From the NCBI RefSeq assembly GCF_000196115.1, contig NC_005027.1:1798001-1862000 (forward strand): a DNA stretch of 64,000 bases, in the 5' to 3' direction. The notes under the pieces are model-generated. The model was not told the origin of the DNA. It worked only from the letters and a program-made list of their open reading frames with translations, and searched no databases. The position numbers were made by a program, and so were the translations under genes. Shown here piece by piece: positions 41,601-48,228 of the stretch. The stretch's first letter is position 1. Each line of letters starts with the position of its first letter. The stretch is from Rhodopirellula baltica SH 1. Lineage in GTDB: Bacteria; Planctomycetota; Planctomycetia; Pirellulales; Pirellulaceae.

Positions 41601-42344
41601 CATACGGTCGGTGACTTTGTCGCGAATTCAAACGGCGGTGCGATCTCTCAAGCATCCGGTGGATCAATCGCTATCGCTGGATCGGCAGACTTTTCGGCGA
41701 AATCCGCAGGAAGTGCGGCCGACATTTTGTTGGACAATGAAGACAACGACTTCCAAGGGGTTTTGCATGCGGAAGGGCGGGATGTTCGGTTCCAGGACAA
41801 CGCGGATGAACTGACGCTCGGACAAATCCTGGCGGAAGGACTTCTTAATGTCATGACGAAGGGAGGCGCGATCCTACAGGATCCGATATCAACGATCGAA
41901 TCGTCGGGCGTTGCCTCGTTTAATGCTCGAAAAGCGGGAACGCCAGCTGACGTTCGATTGAGCAACGCAAATAACCAATTCCGGAACGTGGTGAACGTCG
42001 ATGGGCAAAACATCGAAATCAACGATGTTGATGGACAAGTCGACTTTGGACGGTATCGATCGGGAAGCCAAAGCAACATTCTTCGCGGATCGTTGAGTCA
42101 GAATGTTCGTGACACCCACACCCGATACATCGATGAGACCGCTGAGCAAACGACGAAGAGTACGCTTGGCCGAGTTTGGATTGGCATTCGCGAGTTCGTG
42201 AACCGCGTGTTTGCGGACGCGGAGGTTCCCGGCGGACAGGGCAGACCGCTGACGATTCGGGAAGTCACGCAAACGGGAGATGAGATCTACGTTCATCAAG
42301 GTCGCGAAGAACCGATCGATCTCGGGCGTTCGGGGGAGAACTAG
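29604..42344 (+). CDS. Giant TpsA exoprotein (filamentous haemagglutinin-like) with lectin insert and YDG repeats
   Basis: About 4,250 residues from the ATG at 29604 (GTG 29580 is an alternative). Basic leader, then hydrophobic signal ending GNAFAQ. A TPS haemagglutination-activity domain follows (PTGADIVAGQAAIS, then NVMLVNPSGIMVDSSGMVNT, about the first 300 residues), the region recognised by TpsB. A long beta-helical section holds a C-type-lectin-like domain (nt about 33680-34140) with WIG, EPN (GEPNGG) and WND motifs. Two autotransporter-type beta repeats lie near nt 35450 and 35730 (VTKQGTGTLSL and VKQGSGELVLSG). Then comes the YDG array (nt about 36900-39790, with two more units near 40400 and 40660). 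The last 350 residues contain about three NxFxNxV-type repeats and no membrane anchor. Probably surface-displayed or released for adhesion. Confidence 0.88.
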   Translation: MIHGKQAARRRSMTARSRRNSLRLAILGWVAGGAGNAFAQAPTLPTGADIVAGQAAISQAAGVMDVNATSSRTIVNWDSFNVGAGNVANFNLPDSSSAILNRVTTPDMPSTIAGAIHSNGNVMLVNPSGIMVDSSGMVNTNGFVASTFDVTNESFLSGGPLTFTNNGSEASVVNEGTVQTGGGGAHLIANEIANHGTIASDGGNITMSGGGTVTLENGVSFVQASMETLVSGISPAAGLIQNTGTIRATGAASVGGEVYLVNPGGEILHDGTIESHLAEGSQGGKVQLEADQITLQEDSLINATGTNGGGKVFVGGQWQGAGEMSQATSITMESTATIDASATKSGDGGAIVLWSDVLSKESVTRAFGTLIARAGQLSGNGGRIETSGSQVDTTGVRVDAGAPNGEGGDWLIDPYNFIIDLAASITLVGALDSGTNVTVDTTVDLPLLGGLGSDLELGDITLTSDLITGAMSGDATLSLKAHQNIVLDAGVTIDATQNANANKLNVVLWADQDNSGTGTVRIGNAVLGTTIRTNGGGLAITGGSETTWTPSDGDPTIAIGSGRAMAGDLLGLLHGAEILNTDIDTDGGNVLIRAGSTGSLSIFDEVFGIELNGTSISTASGSITLDGLVGDQTGLNVDNAVGVHLAGGSSLTSSTGDISITGELANTSEFVNGSGVWIGREIDNALTASGNVSITTGDGDIDIVGIGADNSGSGWRHGLALVTSNGSDEINIATVGGNITLDGTANFRDAATSDTSGLQLQPGSAGALLITSQTGDITLRGVNSQEVATAENAIRFTADNVAGDITIGYDGINPYSGDILIQANSISQHFTNAGSGSISIQGFGGLTIESLSDSFSKALVFDDDWNFGASFGSMVFGKINNTANLTFDDTITLVGGFSAMGGELTLNDDLTSTSTGNLLFKSNLATNSSIRLLGNIFKTGGDRSVLTAQADGRVQLVGDITASGSALLDTILWSDYHNTGSGGTSILGNITSGGGHFWAGGSATDAGSQDWNGLTVGDGGSVGASGFNHNAFDLYGDVNSGGGDILLWAGLGYNTGFDGIGLSGTRLLQSGSGDITLIGDDFGGGTLNVDLYGHLRICPNDIWANIGTQLDFDGSVSANTFTGVNADVNWLVISNLNLLGGLSLGKAGLSQDIRLYDSLTIAGDLELFGRNITVDAGAALDLSSAGALGNLLLDASGDVNINDAITLGGDLSITGGNDVNLGGLITRVGSASTDMILKADRHVVVNGNIDTLAGSQNVRLWADADNSGDGINIFRANSLATAGGNITTGNGNIAELNGVDVQVGGDIYITNAAAQTFDSDGGNISIQGETIIANASIEGVTFDSNGGDIDFSGLLNSGNQYDFIDGPNGAGSWDWARTDARNGTAGGSLLGDSYLVTITSRLENAIAGIEAGYQGAWIGAYRDTATPLDWKWADGPESGQHFWTEVDAGGGAAEPGEFANFGPGEPNGGPSGAGESVGQFYGNSGLWNDLSSSTTFAATQTGDYDVLGYVRETNAAPATVTIDAGATGLVTMGGIGSGKALASLDVTSAGVTVSGDSLITTGAQTYDSGLVVESQLDLNVSSSGLTVDGDIHLEGTALTLESDLTANLSGDILLRTDTLSLPATVAVDTSGELIIEPLNNSFAAPFNLPLNTLTLSTDLTGLVVGKDGNTADLTLDGDLNINGDVSLIGGDATLLGDVNTNGGDLFVRTTGSVVQSANVDVTTDGGSVTYWSDSDADGVGHIEIQSGATVSTEGGDVLFAGGLDTDSDDSPDGFASGQAFVDDSGRFHSGISLHNAVVDARVSDNLDATAGNITLRGTSTYAGGDNASGVLLFGSNLFADQIDVLGSVTDTSGSASRFGILANGGSTPNNTNLQAFGGISLTGTAATAADQYAILWGADHSISVLDGDVSIDATGQLHYLSNQSLFLATDHSLIVDTAQSAIWQSIVAGDGGVTKQGTGTLSLQAPNTFTGALQITEGTVSQNQSGAIHNSVAVTVESGAAWDLAGFDETVTSFAGAGSIDLDAGTLTAFGDNSAGSFEGVISGSGNLVKQGSGELVLSGINTYTGTTTVDGSLRLRTDQLSLSSSSYVGTGTLFLEPLNASFASALDTTGTTFGGALAGLTIGKVSNAADITIGSDVSIQGDISLFGGDLNLHAGINSNGNLVHLNGTGDVTQNISGSVVSDQLRLSGGGDFELSSLTNNVATIAATGVGDVHYADSNAIEIGSVGVNGISTSGTITIETLAGDLTVSQNIATTDATASAITLNAGRETDAGTSTGGNIVLADSAALALGDGGRVTLMTGSIEDSTGVTSLLGAGSGGFRYNSDEVASNFSTPLAAGLQVIYREQPTANIVANDVSVTYGNDAPTPNGSATGLVNGDSIGSFSIVAPVLSNAGKLRAGDYDVTDTSLADLGYNVVDDVDAVAVTQKVVTAGGFAASTKVYDGTTNSTLTASGTLVGIETGDLVSIGNTGATFGDKNVGTNKTVTVNGLNLSGSDASNYSLGAVSSASTTGDITAKAISVSGIATSDKVYDGTTVATTPLVGAVFNGMVAGDELSVSSITGTFENKNVGTAKTVSLSSAVYGGADVGNYVISDQLTSSATITARSLTVSGIDAGDKVYDGTTSAVVDLSGISFAGLVSGDEINASGTTGTFANKNAGANKSVTLAGTTYGGSDVGNYAITDQASTSADITAKSITVSGLAVDAKVYDGTTSATVDLSGLAFNGLVGGDDVSASGTVGAFTDKNVGTVKSVAFSGTTYGGTDLANYSISDQTAATGDITAKSVSVSGIVAGDKVYDGTTNATLDTSGISFTGLVNGDDLSIASVTGAFVNRNAAANKTVNLSGSSYSGDDVANYAITDQATALATIGQKAVTVSGITAGDKVYDGSTAAAVDLTGISFVGLLSGDTINASGTTGTFDDKNVGVSKSVTLAGTMFGGSDVGNYAITDQSSTLADITAKSITVSGITVGDKVYDGTTSATVDLSGLMFNGLVAGDDLSGANTVGTFADKNAGIGKSVTLSGTTYGGADLANYSIANQTSTTADITPKSASVTGIVANDKVYDGTNVAAIDLQSASIVGLVTGDDVSVTGTLGTFVDKNVGTDKVVSLSAISYEGTDASNYSFTDQSSTLADVTPLSASVSGLASAGKVYDGNTAAAIDVSGASFTGMISGDELNVLSATGTFDDKHVGSAKQVSIAGANYGGADVGNYNFVDQASTTADITPLAISVSGLTAADKVYDGTTTAVIDTSGVSFDGAVAGDDLNANGTIGTFVNKHVGNSKSVTLSGTVYGGTDVENYVISDQVNATASITPLSVSITGLTGSDKAYDATTLATLNGSATVDTLAGDDVTLDGTVIGNYATKNAGVGLEIGVSGLHLRGVDSNNYTLQSPTGLTGDITPAPLVVTANHDAKFIGKSDSSNYAGVNITGFVGGETALDLGGALTVSRAGVGVNEAAGEYFGVLSPGGYSSSNYEITFNTGDFTIVPAEELLVRFGNSESVYGEANDFSFLSAQYMDSGNVVHDLADPTQNGSTYTFNDGVGGTAELTIAAEAASYGGGGSLTVGSYDLIASSVSETSANFSNQISVLGNHSVLAAPVSATLSNAAKVYDGTVAFDLSGMSLSGSVAGDSLSLSGVGEYLTKNAGTGLSYTIDGMTLSGDDAGNYFLTSGSSLSGTDGSITAKNVALIAPAGTKIYDGNTSLSATQEQLAVLSGQLGVDGDFVDAITLEFDNKNVGAGKTLTPSNATVLDGNGGANYSISYDANAGATIERLDSVQWVGGSTGDWSDPNNWAGGAIPDLANVANVFLPAGVTPSFNNTVDGPVEIESINGDNLIVQSGTLRIENDASLDLLNQTGGTLQFDGGLGVAVLNQQSGTLDLAGTLSVLQEFTQALGGVIEAIGNIEITQSSGTLDVRNLSGTHVELNATNGDVQVGDIIALGGLNIDANSGNIDQLPGTVTIVNGDSSFEANGAVTMNNASNDFRDNVSVNAFSATLRDDDGGLELADIHTVGDFVANSNGGAISQASGGSIAIAGSADFSAKSAGSAADILLDNEDNDFQGVLHAEGRDVRFQDNADELTLGQILAEGLLNVMTKGGAILQDPISTIESSGVASFNARKAGTPADVRLSNANNQFRNVVNVDGQNIEINDVDGQVDFGRYRSGSQSNILRGSLSQNVRDTHTRYIDETAEQTTKSTLGRVWIGIREFVNRVFADAEVPGGQGRPLTIREVTQTGDEIYVHQGREEPIDLGRSGEN
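33680..34140 (+). other. C-type-lectin-like domain inside the giant exoprotein
   Basis: Residue pattern of a C-type lectin fold: SLLGDSYLVTITSRLENA (strand-helix), AWIGAYRD (WIG motif), FGPGEPNGGPSG (EPN, the sugar/calcium motif associated with mannose-type lectins) and SGLWNDLSSS (WND). The domain is flanked by beta-helical repeats. Calcium-dependent sugar binding is inferred from motifs only. Confidence 0.7.
36900..39790 (+). repeat. Tandem YDG repeats (about 88-residue units)
   Basis: About eleven tandem coding repeats, each beginning DKVYDGTT-like and containing VDLSGxxFxGLVxGD, a GTFxxKNVG segment and GNYxITDQ, with a spacing near 264-267 bases. First units start near 36919 and 37187; the last in the tandem block begins near 39563 (KAYDATT). 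Two more divergent units lie near 40402 (KVYDGTV) and 40663 (KIYDGNT). This is the YDG/MBG repeat class of large surface proteins. Confidence 0.8.
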
Positions 42345-42601
42345 GCTTAACGACGGTAGGCTTTCGCGACGAAGGCGATATACAAGGCTCCACATCCATG
42401 GACCAGGTCGATTGTGGCGGGGCTGCGACTTGGGTGGCTGCTTCATCGAACCTTCTCGAATTCTTTGCGCTCTCTTCGTGGCAATGATGAGCAACCGAAA
42501 TGTTTCATCATCGAGAACGCTTCTTCACTTTCACGAGGATGGAAAACCAGTAGATTGTGGCAATCGAACCCTCCGAGCTTCCCTCCTTGAATCTGTCAAC
42601 C
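42345..42601. other. Gap between giant exoprotein and metallophosphoesterase
   Basis: I see no gene and no clear hairpin in this 257-base stretch. A GTG at 42557 is in frame with the next gene and could be used, but the ATG at 42602 better fits its leader. Confidence 0.4.
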
Positions 42602-43543
42602 ATGAATCCTGCATCAAGTTCATTCGTTGAATCCGGCGATCAAACTAGCCAGCTTGCTCACCAACTTGTTGGGAGACGCACCTTGCTGAAGAATGGAACG
42701 CTCGTTTTGGCGGCGTCCGCTTTGACCAATCGACGGTTGTTCGCTGAGGAAGTGAAGAGCGATGAGAAAGCAGTTCGCGTCGGGCTGATCACGGATTTGC
42801 ATTACGCTGACAAGTCGCCCGCCGGGTCGCGTCACTATCGAGAAACGCTAGGCAAGTTGGAGGCAGCCGGTCAGCAGTTCTCGACCGATCAACCGGATTT
42901 TGTCGTGGAACTGGGCGACCTGATTGATGCGGCGGATTCGGTGGATGTTGAGCAAGGGTATCTCAAGACGATCAACAAGCAATTCTCTTCGATTTGTGAC
43001 GAACGTCATTACGTCTTGGGTAACCATTGCGTTGACACGTTGACGAAAGACGAATTCTTGGGCGGAGTGGAACAGGAACGTTCTTACTACTCATTCGATC
43101 GACAAGGGATTCACTTCATCGTTCTGGACGCGTGCTTTCGAGAGGACGGGAAGTCTTACGGTCGTCGCAACTTTCATTGGACGGACGCAAACATTTCTGC
43201 TGAAGAACTGGAATGGCTGCGTGGTGACCTGAAGGCAAGCAGCAAGCCGACGGTGGTGTTTGCTCATCAACGACTCGACGTCAGCAACCATCACGGAGTG
43301 AAGAACAACGCGGATGTTCGAAGAGTGTTGGAGGATTCAGGTTCGGTTGTGGCAGTGTTTCAAGGTCACAGCCACCAAAATGATCTCAGCGAGATCGGAG
43401 GCATCCACTATTGCACAATGGCGGCGATGGTCGAAGGCTCAGGTCCAGAAAGCAATGGCTATTCGGTCATGGATATCCAACCGGATGGCACGATTGAAAT
43501 CAAAGGCTTCGTTCGGCAAGCCAGCTATCGATGGGATGTCTAA
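42602..43543 (+). CDS. Calcineurin-like metallophosphoesterase with exported leader
   Basis: A 313-residue phosphoesterase. A twin-arginine-like leader (VGRRTLLKNGTLVLAAS, about residues 23-39) suggests export. The dinuclear metal motifs of the family are present in order: TDLHYAD (Asp65, His67), ELGDLIDA, LGNHCVD, FAHQRLD and GHSHQND. Substrate unknown; 3',5'-cyclic nucleotide or phosphomonoester hydrolysis are typical for the family. The start chosen is ATG 42602. It follows the giant exoprotein with a 257-base gap, so it may be a separate unit. It is convergent with the large TPR gene. Confidence 0.85.
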   Translation: MNPASSSFVESGDQTSQLAHQLVGRRTLLKNGTLVLAASALTNRRLFAEEVKSDEKAVRVGLITDLHYADKSPAGSRHYRETLGKLEAAGQQFSTDQPDFVVELGDLIDAADSVDVEQGYLKTINKQFSSICDERHYVLGNHCVDTLTKDEFLGGVEQERSYYSFDRQGIHFIVLDACFREDGKSYGRRNFHWTDANISAEELEWLRGDLKASSKPTVVFAHQRLDVSNHHGVKNNADVRRVLEDSGSVVAVFQGHSHQNDLSEIGGIHYCTMAAMVEGSGPESNGYSVMDIQPDGTIEIKGFVRQASYRWDV

Positions 43544-43560
43544 CATCCGGATTCGGATGT
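43543..43560. terminator. Hairpin between convergent genes
   Basis: A perfect 7-bp stem ACATCCG/CGGATGT with a 4-base loop, starting at the stop codon of the metallophosphoesterase. It sits 26 bases from the stop of the opposing TPR gene. A bidirectional terminator is likely. Confidence 0.5.
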
Positions 43561-43585
43561 CAGAGCTACCGAACAACCGATGCAC

Positions 43586-46500
43586 TCAATCCAAGTGTGA
43601 ATCTGCGTCCAGTACAAACGCGGTCGGTTGATTCTGGACCACCAACAGTTCGACGTTTGGTCGTGTCTGCGCCGATTGGGTCGTGCCATCGGGCCAAGTA
43701 ATCGACACCTCAATTCGAGCGTCTTCGTTGGCAGTTCCCAGACCAAAGGTCAGGACTTTGTCGCAGGACGCCATGTAACCATCACCGGAAAGCAGCCACT
43801 GTGTACTGGAATGTGTCCCGTGGGTGATTGAAACCACCGAACCGATCGCATCGCGAGCTGACACCGTTCCGACCAATCGAATTTTTAAGGAATGGTTTGC
43901 TGATGCCTTTGGCGTCCGATTGCACAACAGAGTTGGCCGGTCGCCTTGGTGGGTAATCACCAGATCTGTGTTGTCGTCGCGGTCGATATCCATCTTCCAA
44001 ACCGCACGGCCAACATGTTTCGTCTGGAAGTAGTCAGACAGTTTTGCTCGCGGAACAAACTGAAAACCATGATTTGATCGCGACCAAAGTTGCGGATGCT
44101 GCGCGTAGCCGGACGGTGAGTCGTGGTGAACGTGACCGTTGCAGATCATCACTTCCTCGGACATGTCGTTGTCGAGGTCGATCGCGATTGTTCCAAAACC
44201 CAGGGACTCGAAGCTGGGTTTGTAGAGCCCAGCCGATTGGGTTTGATCGGACCAAATTCCTGGGTTTTGCTGCAGGTAGAGCGTGTTGTGTTCTTTTTCA
44301 AAGTTGGTGACGTAGAAGTCCAGATCATGGTCGCCGTCAAAGTCGGCCGCGGCAATTCCCATGCTGGCCTGCGGACGAGAACGCCAGTCCAACGCGAGCC
44401 CACACAATGTGCCGCTCTCTGCGAACTTCGAATCATCCAGCATCGACCGAGACCAAAAGTGGTTGCTGGTCATGTCGTTGGCGACAAAAACGTCGATGGA
44501 TGGCGTGTCGTCCAGTTGTCCAACGATCAGTCCCAGTCCACGGCCTGGATTGGTCGGAACGGTATCCCAACGTTCGGTCGCGATCTCGAATCCGCCAGAT
44601 GGCCTTCCGCGGTAGAACTGATCGATGTCAGCGTTGTAGTGAGTGGGGACGCAGTAATCGATCGAACCATCCGAGCGACGGCACCGTTCACGGATGGGAG
44701 AGTCCGGTTCGCAATATCGAAGAACGATCATGTCGGCGATCCCGTCCGCGTCCAAATCCGCGATCGCACCACTGGTCGACCAAGCCATTTCGTTACGATC
44801 GAACCAGCTGGAAGCATCGGAGAATGTTCCATCGCCGTTGTTCAGGAACACTTGGTCCTTGCCGTAATTCAGCTGAATCAAATCCATGAATCCATCCGCG
44901 TTCAAATCTCCCGTCACGGTCCCCTGAGGGAACCCGCGGTTGAACAAATTTGCCTCCCGACGAACGGAATGCAGTTGTCCGGCTTCGTTTCGGCAAAGTT
45001 CGCTGTTGCTGAGCCGGGAAGCTTCTTGATCAATCCCGTCGGAAGATCCGGCCAAGAAGATGTCAGGCCAACCATCCAGGTCGTAATCCAAGGATGCGCC
45101 GCCGGATCCCAGCTGAGAATGAATCGGAATGACTCCGTTTGCCAGTTGGATCGGATCGTTCGGCAACTCTGCGAGTCCGCGTGATTCGCTCTCGTCAATC
45201 AGTCGATAGTCTGTTGCATCACCGTTCGCTTCTGCGCCGGCCAGCTTTTGTGGTGAAGTTGAGGTTGGTTCGATCTCGACGGCCAACGATTCGATTGAAG
45301 AAGCCGGTAGGCTGGCATGAACGTGCGAATCCAGCGTTGTAAAGGAGTCGATTTCCAACTGCCATGGCAGGTCGGAACGCAACTTGGCAACGATCTTACT
45401 TCGTAGTTCGACAGCAGCTTTTGCTTGGCCATTGGATTCTCGGATCGCATTCGCCAGCCAAGCTTCCGCTTCCCAGTTGCGACCAAGTTGAGCCAACAGT
45501 TCGGCAATGGAAGTTGCGATCTCAGGCGATTTCATATCAGAGCGATAGAAACGGTCTTTCACCTGCACCAGTCGTTCCAGCAACTCAGCTCGTAGCGTTA
45601 AACCGTCCAGAAGTTCTGGTGTGATCCAATCGTGTTGATCCGCAATGAGCTGCAACGATCGAGCCAGCTTGGCATGAATTTTCCCGACACCGTTGTTGCG
45701 TTGGATAGATTCCCAGTAAGCGTGAGCGGCCACGGACGGCTGGTCACACTTCAGCGCAAGGTTGCCTGTGGTTGCCCAGAACTGCCACGCGTCTCGTTTG
45801 ACATTGGGCGGAACATCTCCCAACCACGACAGCAATTTTGGGTGTTCACCGGCCAAAAACAAACGCTCGGCTTCCAAGCACCATGCGGGCGAAAACGTCG
45901 GGTGTTGCTGCAATATTTGCTGAAGCAGTTCACCAGATTCGGCAAAATCGCCTCGGTCAAGGGCGAGCCTCGCCATTCCGATCGTTAGGCGGGCATCCGA
46001 TGGGTTGCGGCGGGAAAGAATCGTCAGAGATTCCACTTCACGATCGCGTTGTTCGTTCTGGCCCATTGAAAACAACAGAACCGAATCGAAATGACGTTCA
46101 CGAATGAGCTGGCGACCGTGCGGCAACGCCTGATTGATTTGTTCCGAGTTGACCAAACAATCAAACAACCATCGACGTGTTTCGCTTCGTTCCGGATGTT
46201 TGCCGATCACGTCTTCGAGCAATTCAATGGCCTCGAAGAGTTGACCGTTCGCCATCAGTCCCGCGACCGCTTGCAGCACCAGCGTCTCGTTCTCGAAATC
46301 GTCGGCGCGTGTTGCATCGACCAGTAGCATCGACATCTCGTCCGTCTTGCCGAGGCGTTGTTTCACTTCAGCGGACACTACCAGGATGCCGACGTCTTGC
46401 GGCGAAAGAATCAAAGCCCGGCTCGCGACTTGTTCCGCGGCCTCCCATCCTTGGGTTCGCCCCAAGTTCAAAATCTGGTCTGGTCCAAATGCCTCAGCAG

Positions 46501-46699
46501 CAATTTCGTCGCTGGAATCTGTAACAGAACGATCTTCGCCGTCGACGATGTTCGTTGTCGCCGGATTTGACGTTGAGTCCGTTGGCTTGCATCCAAACAG
46601 AACACACAAACCAGCGGCGCATAAAAAAACTCTGAGCACGATGCGGATGGCGTCGAACTCAGAGTCGTTTTTGAGCTTGAAAGCGGAAGCTGCCAGCAA
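43586..46699 (-). CDS. TPR lipoprotein with FG-GAP/VCBS repeats and ASPIC/UnbV domain
   Basis: A protein of up to 1037 residues. A lipobox-like segment VLFGC (Cys37) follows a hydrophobic stretch, pointing to a lipoprotein. The N-terminal half (to about residue 450) is alpha-helical with TPR-like repeats. The C-terminal half contains FG-GAP/VCBS blades (GGASLDYDLDGWPDIFLAGS, GDLNADGFMDLIQL, AADFDGDHDLDFYVTN, MDIDRDDNTDLVIT) with calcium-loop DxDxDG patterns. The end is an ASPIC/UnbV domain (GSVVSITHGTHSSTQWL, FGLGTA, VSITWPDGTTQ). This is a common large planctomycete architecture; function unknown, perhaps protein-protein or surface interactions. The TTG start at 46699 is 14 bases from the small lipoprotein stop and is uncertain. 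Confidence 0.85.
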   Translation of the reverse strand: MLAASAFKLKNDSEFDAIRIVLRVFLCAAGLCVLFGCKPTDSTSNPATTNIVDGEDRSVTDSSDEIAAEAFGPDQILNLGRTQGWEAAEQVASRALILSPQDVGILVVSAEVKQRLGKTDEMSMLLVDATRADDFENETLVLQAVAGLMANGQLFEAIELLEDVIGKHPERSETRRWLFDCLVNSEQINQALPHGRQLIRERHFDSVLLFSMGQNEQRDREVESLTILSRRNPSDARLTIGMARLALDRGDFAESGELLQQILQQHPTFSPAWCLEAERLFLAGEHPKLLSWLGDVPPNVKRDAWQFWATTGNLALKCDQPSVAAHAYWESIQRNNGVGKIHAKLARSLQLIADQHDWITPELLDGLTLRAELLERLVQVKDRFYRSDMKSPEIATSIAELLAQLGRNWEAEAWLANAIRESNGQAKAAVELRSKIVAKLRSDLPWQLEIDSFTTLDSHVHASLPASSIESLAVEIEPTSTSPQKLAGAEANGDATDYRLIDESESRGLAELPNDPIQLANGVIPIHSQLGSGGASLDYDLDGWPDIFLAGSSDGIDQEASRLSNSELCRNEAGQLHSVRREANLFNRGFPQGTVTGDLNADGFMDLIQLNYGKDQVFLNNGDGTFSDASSWFDRNEMAWSTSGAIADLDADGIADMIVLRYCEPDSPIRERCRRSDGSIDYCVPTHYNADIDQFYRGRPSGGFEIATERWDTVPTNPGRGLGLIVGQLDDTPSIDVFVANDMTSNHFWSRSMLDDSKFAESGTLCGLALDWRSRPQASMGIAAADFDGDHDLDFYVTNFEKEHNTLYLQQNPGIWSDQTQSAGLYKPSFESLGFGTIAIDLDNDMSEEVMICNGHVHHDSPSGYAQHPQLWSRSNHGFQFVPRAKLSDYFQTKHVGRAVWKMDIDRDDNTDLVITHQGDRPTLLCNRTPKASANHSLKIRLVGTVSARDAIGSVVSITHGTHSSTQWLLSGDGYMASCDKVLTFGLGTANEDARIEVSITWPDGTTQSAQTRPNVELLVVQNQPTAFVLDADSHLD

Positions 46700-46713
46700 A
46701 ACAGATGTCTCCG

Positions 46714-46914
46714 TTAGCGTTTCGGCTTCATTTCCTTTTTCATTGCTTCGTCCGATTCAACCATTTGCTTTTGTGACTCTTGGAGCATGCGGTTGTACTC
46801 TTCAATCTCGCTGTCACTCACTTCGCCGGCAAGGTTGGTTGGTTCACCGCTGTCACAGCCGACGGTCAGGGAAAATGCGATAAGGCAGGCAAACAAAGCG
46901 AATCGATATTTCAT
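46714..46914 (-). CDS. Small lipoprotein downstream of a DUF1559 gene
   Basis: A 66-residue protein with a clear lipoprotein signal (MKYRFALFACLIAFSLTVGC, lipobox Cys20) and a charged helical tail (SEIEEYNRMLQESQKQMVE). It lies between the DUF1559 gene and the TPR/ASPIC gene on the same strand. Small lipoproteins just after DUF1559 genes recur in planctomycetes; function unknown. Confidence 0.7.
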   Translation of the reverse strand: MKYRFALFACLIAFSLTVGCDSGEPTNLAGEVSDSEIEEYNRMLQESQKQMVESDEAMKKEMKPKR

Positions 46915-46945
46915 GGTTCTGTTGTGGGAATGATGTTTGGAAAGA

Positions 46946-46980
46946 ACGTGCGTCCGCCTGCCAGTGAAGCGGACACACGT
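46946..46980 (-). terminator. Strong hairpin between DUF1559 gene and small lipoprotein gene
   Basis: A stem of 11 base pairs with one mismatch (ACGTG-C-GTCCGC pairing with GCGGAC-A-CACGT) and an 11-base loop. On the minus strand it is followed by TTCTTT. It lies 15 bases after the DUF1559 stop, so it may be a partial terminator that sets the ratio of the two products. Confidence 0.6.
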
Positions 46981-46995
46981 GAAGGTTAGCTTCGA

Positions 46996-48228
46996 TCAAA
47001 AGACGTCTTCGATAATTTCCTTGGCTGCTCGTGTGCCGAGGGCACCCCAAACGCCGTAGGGGCTCTTCGATCCGGCAGATCGGTAAGCGTTGATGCCAAG
47101 TTGGCTTTGATTGCCAGCTTCGACGGAGTCAGTCATGAACTTCACGGCACCGTCACCCATCAAGACGTGAACACCACCTTGGTGGCGACTCGATGCGGAG
47201 TACCAACCTGAGTTGCCCGCGTTTTGCTCGTTGCAGATGGGGCTGTTTGGTGGTTGAGCAGTGAAGAAACCACTGAAGTTTGGCAAGTGCTCGGCCCAAC
47301 GAAAACCGCGACCATCGACACCGCTGACGGTGGTTTGAGACGCATCCCAGAATTGAGGACGAGCCGGATCGACCAAGTTGTCGCAGTCGTTTGGTGGATA
47401 GTTACGAACGAACGACCAACCTCGGTTGAGGGCAGCGGTGCGGGCGTCTTTGTCGCCCAGGTCCGTCGCGATTTCACCAGCAGCAATGGTGTTGGACAAG
47501 CCGTCCAGAACATCGCGAAAACGTCGGCTCTTGTGAACCGTGAAGAATCCACGGCCTGCACCTTGGATTTCGTTGGCCAAACCAGAGCTGATGTTGCCGT
47601 AGCCGATTGGTGCGCTGTTGTTCCAATCACCTTGGTGAGCACGTTCAGCGGAATCGCCCAAGTTGGCAGCGTAGTTCGTGCGTCCGAGCGAAGGCAGGCC
47701 GACGCCTGGATCGCTTGGGCAACGGAACGTTGGCATTTGCGTGACCCATGGCGTGTAAAGGATCTCGTCTGGTGTTGGTCCCATTGGGTTGAATGGGCCG
47801 CCATTGCGAGTCGCTCCGCCGCTGACACCACCATTGCCGCTTGCCGCCGGTGGGCTGGCACCGCGCGAATCTTCGTTCAATGGATTTGAGATCATTTCCC
47901 AAAGACCCTGTTGTTCGATGAACGGGGTCAACCCGACCAACCAGCTCAAACGGCCGTTGTTGGAAACTTCCGATGGGCGCCAGATCTGTGCGGAATGTGG
48001 GTCGGTCGTACCGCCACCATGAATTGGCAATTGGTTGTACGCACTGTGGTAGTTGTGAATTGCCAAACCAATTTGTTTGAAGTTGTTGCTGCAGCTCATT
48101 CGGCGGGCAGCTTCGCGAGCGGCCTGCACGGCGGGCAACAACAAACCAACAAGAACGCCGATGATCGCTATCACGACCAGCAGCTCGACAAGCGTGAAGC
48201 CTGCTCGTTGCGAAGGGGACTTTTGCAT
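46996..48228 (-). CDS. DUF1559 protein with type IV prepilin-like leader
   Basis: A 410-residue member of the large planctomycete DUF1559 family. The N-terminus is a prepilin signature: short basic leader, Gly10/Phe11 cleavage and FTLVELLVVIAIIGVLVGLL with Glu15, followed by LPAVQAAREAARRMSC. The body has the family's SRHQGGVHVLMGDGAVKF motif near the C-terminus. Such proteins are likely processed by a prepilin peptidase and assembled or exported by pseudopilus machinery, of which the gspDEF operon earlier in the window may be part. The ATG at 48228 is chosen because a TTG five codons upstream breaks the usual leader length. Confidence 0.93.
   Translation of the reverse strand: MQKSPSQRAGFTLVELLVVIAIIGVLVGLLLPAVQAAREAARRMSCSNNFKQIGLAIHNYHSAYNQLPIHGGGTTDPHSAQIWRPSEVSNNGRLSWLVGLTPFIEQQGLWEMISNPLNEDSRGASPPAASGNGGVSGGATRNGGPFNPMGPTPDEILYTPWVTQMPTFRCPSDPGVGLPSLGRTNYAANLGDSAERAHQGDWNNSAPIGYGNISSGLANEIQGAGRGFFTVHKSRRFRDVLDGLSNTIAAGEIATDLGDKDARTAALNRGWSFVRNYPPNDCDNLVDPARPQFWDASQTTVSGVDGRGFRWAEHLPNFSGFFTAQPPNSPICNEQNAGNSGWYSASSRHQGGVHVLMGDGAVKFMTDSVEAGNQSQLGINAYRSAGSKSPYGVWGALGTRAAKEIIEDVF

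Noticed and set aside
44123-45184. 353-residue plus-strand frame inside the TPR/ASPIC gene
   Set aside because: Antisense shadow; the opposite strand has FG-GAP and ASPIC motifs in this region.
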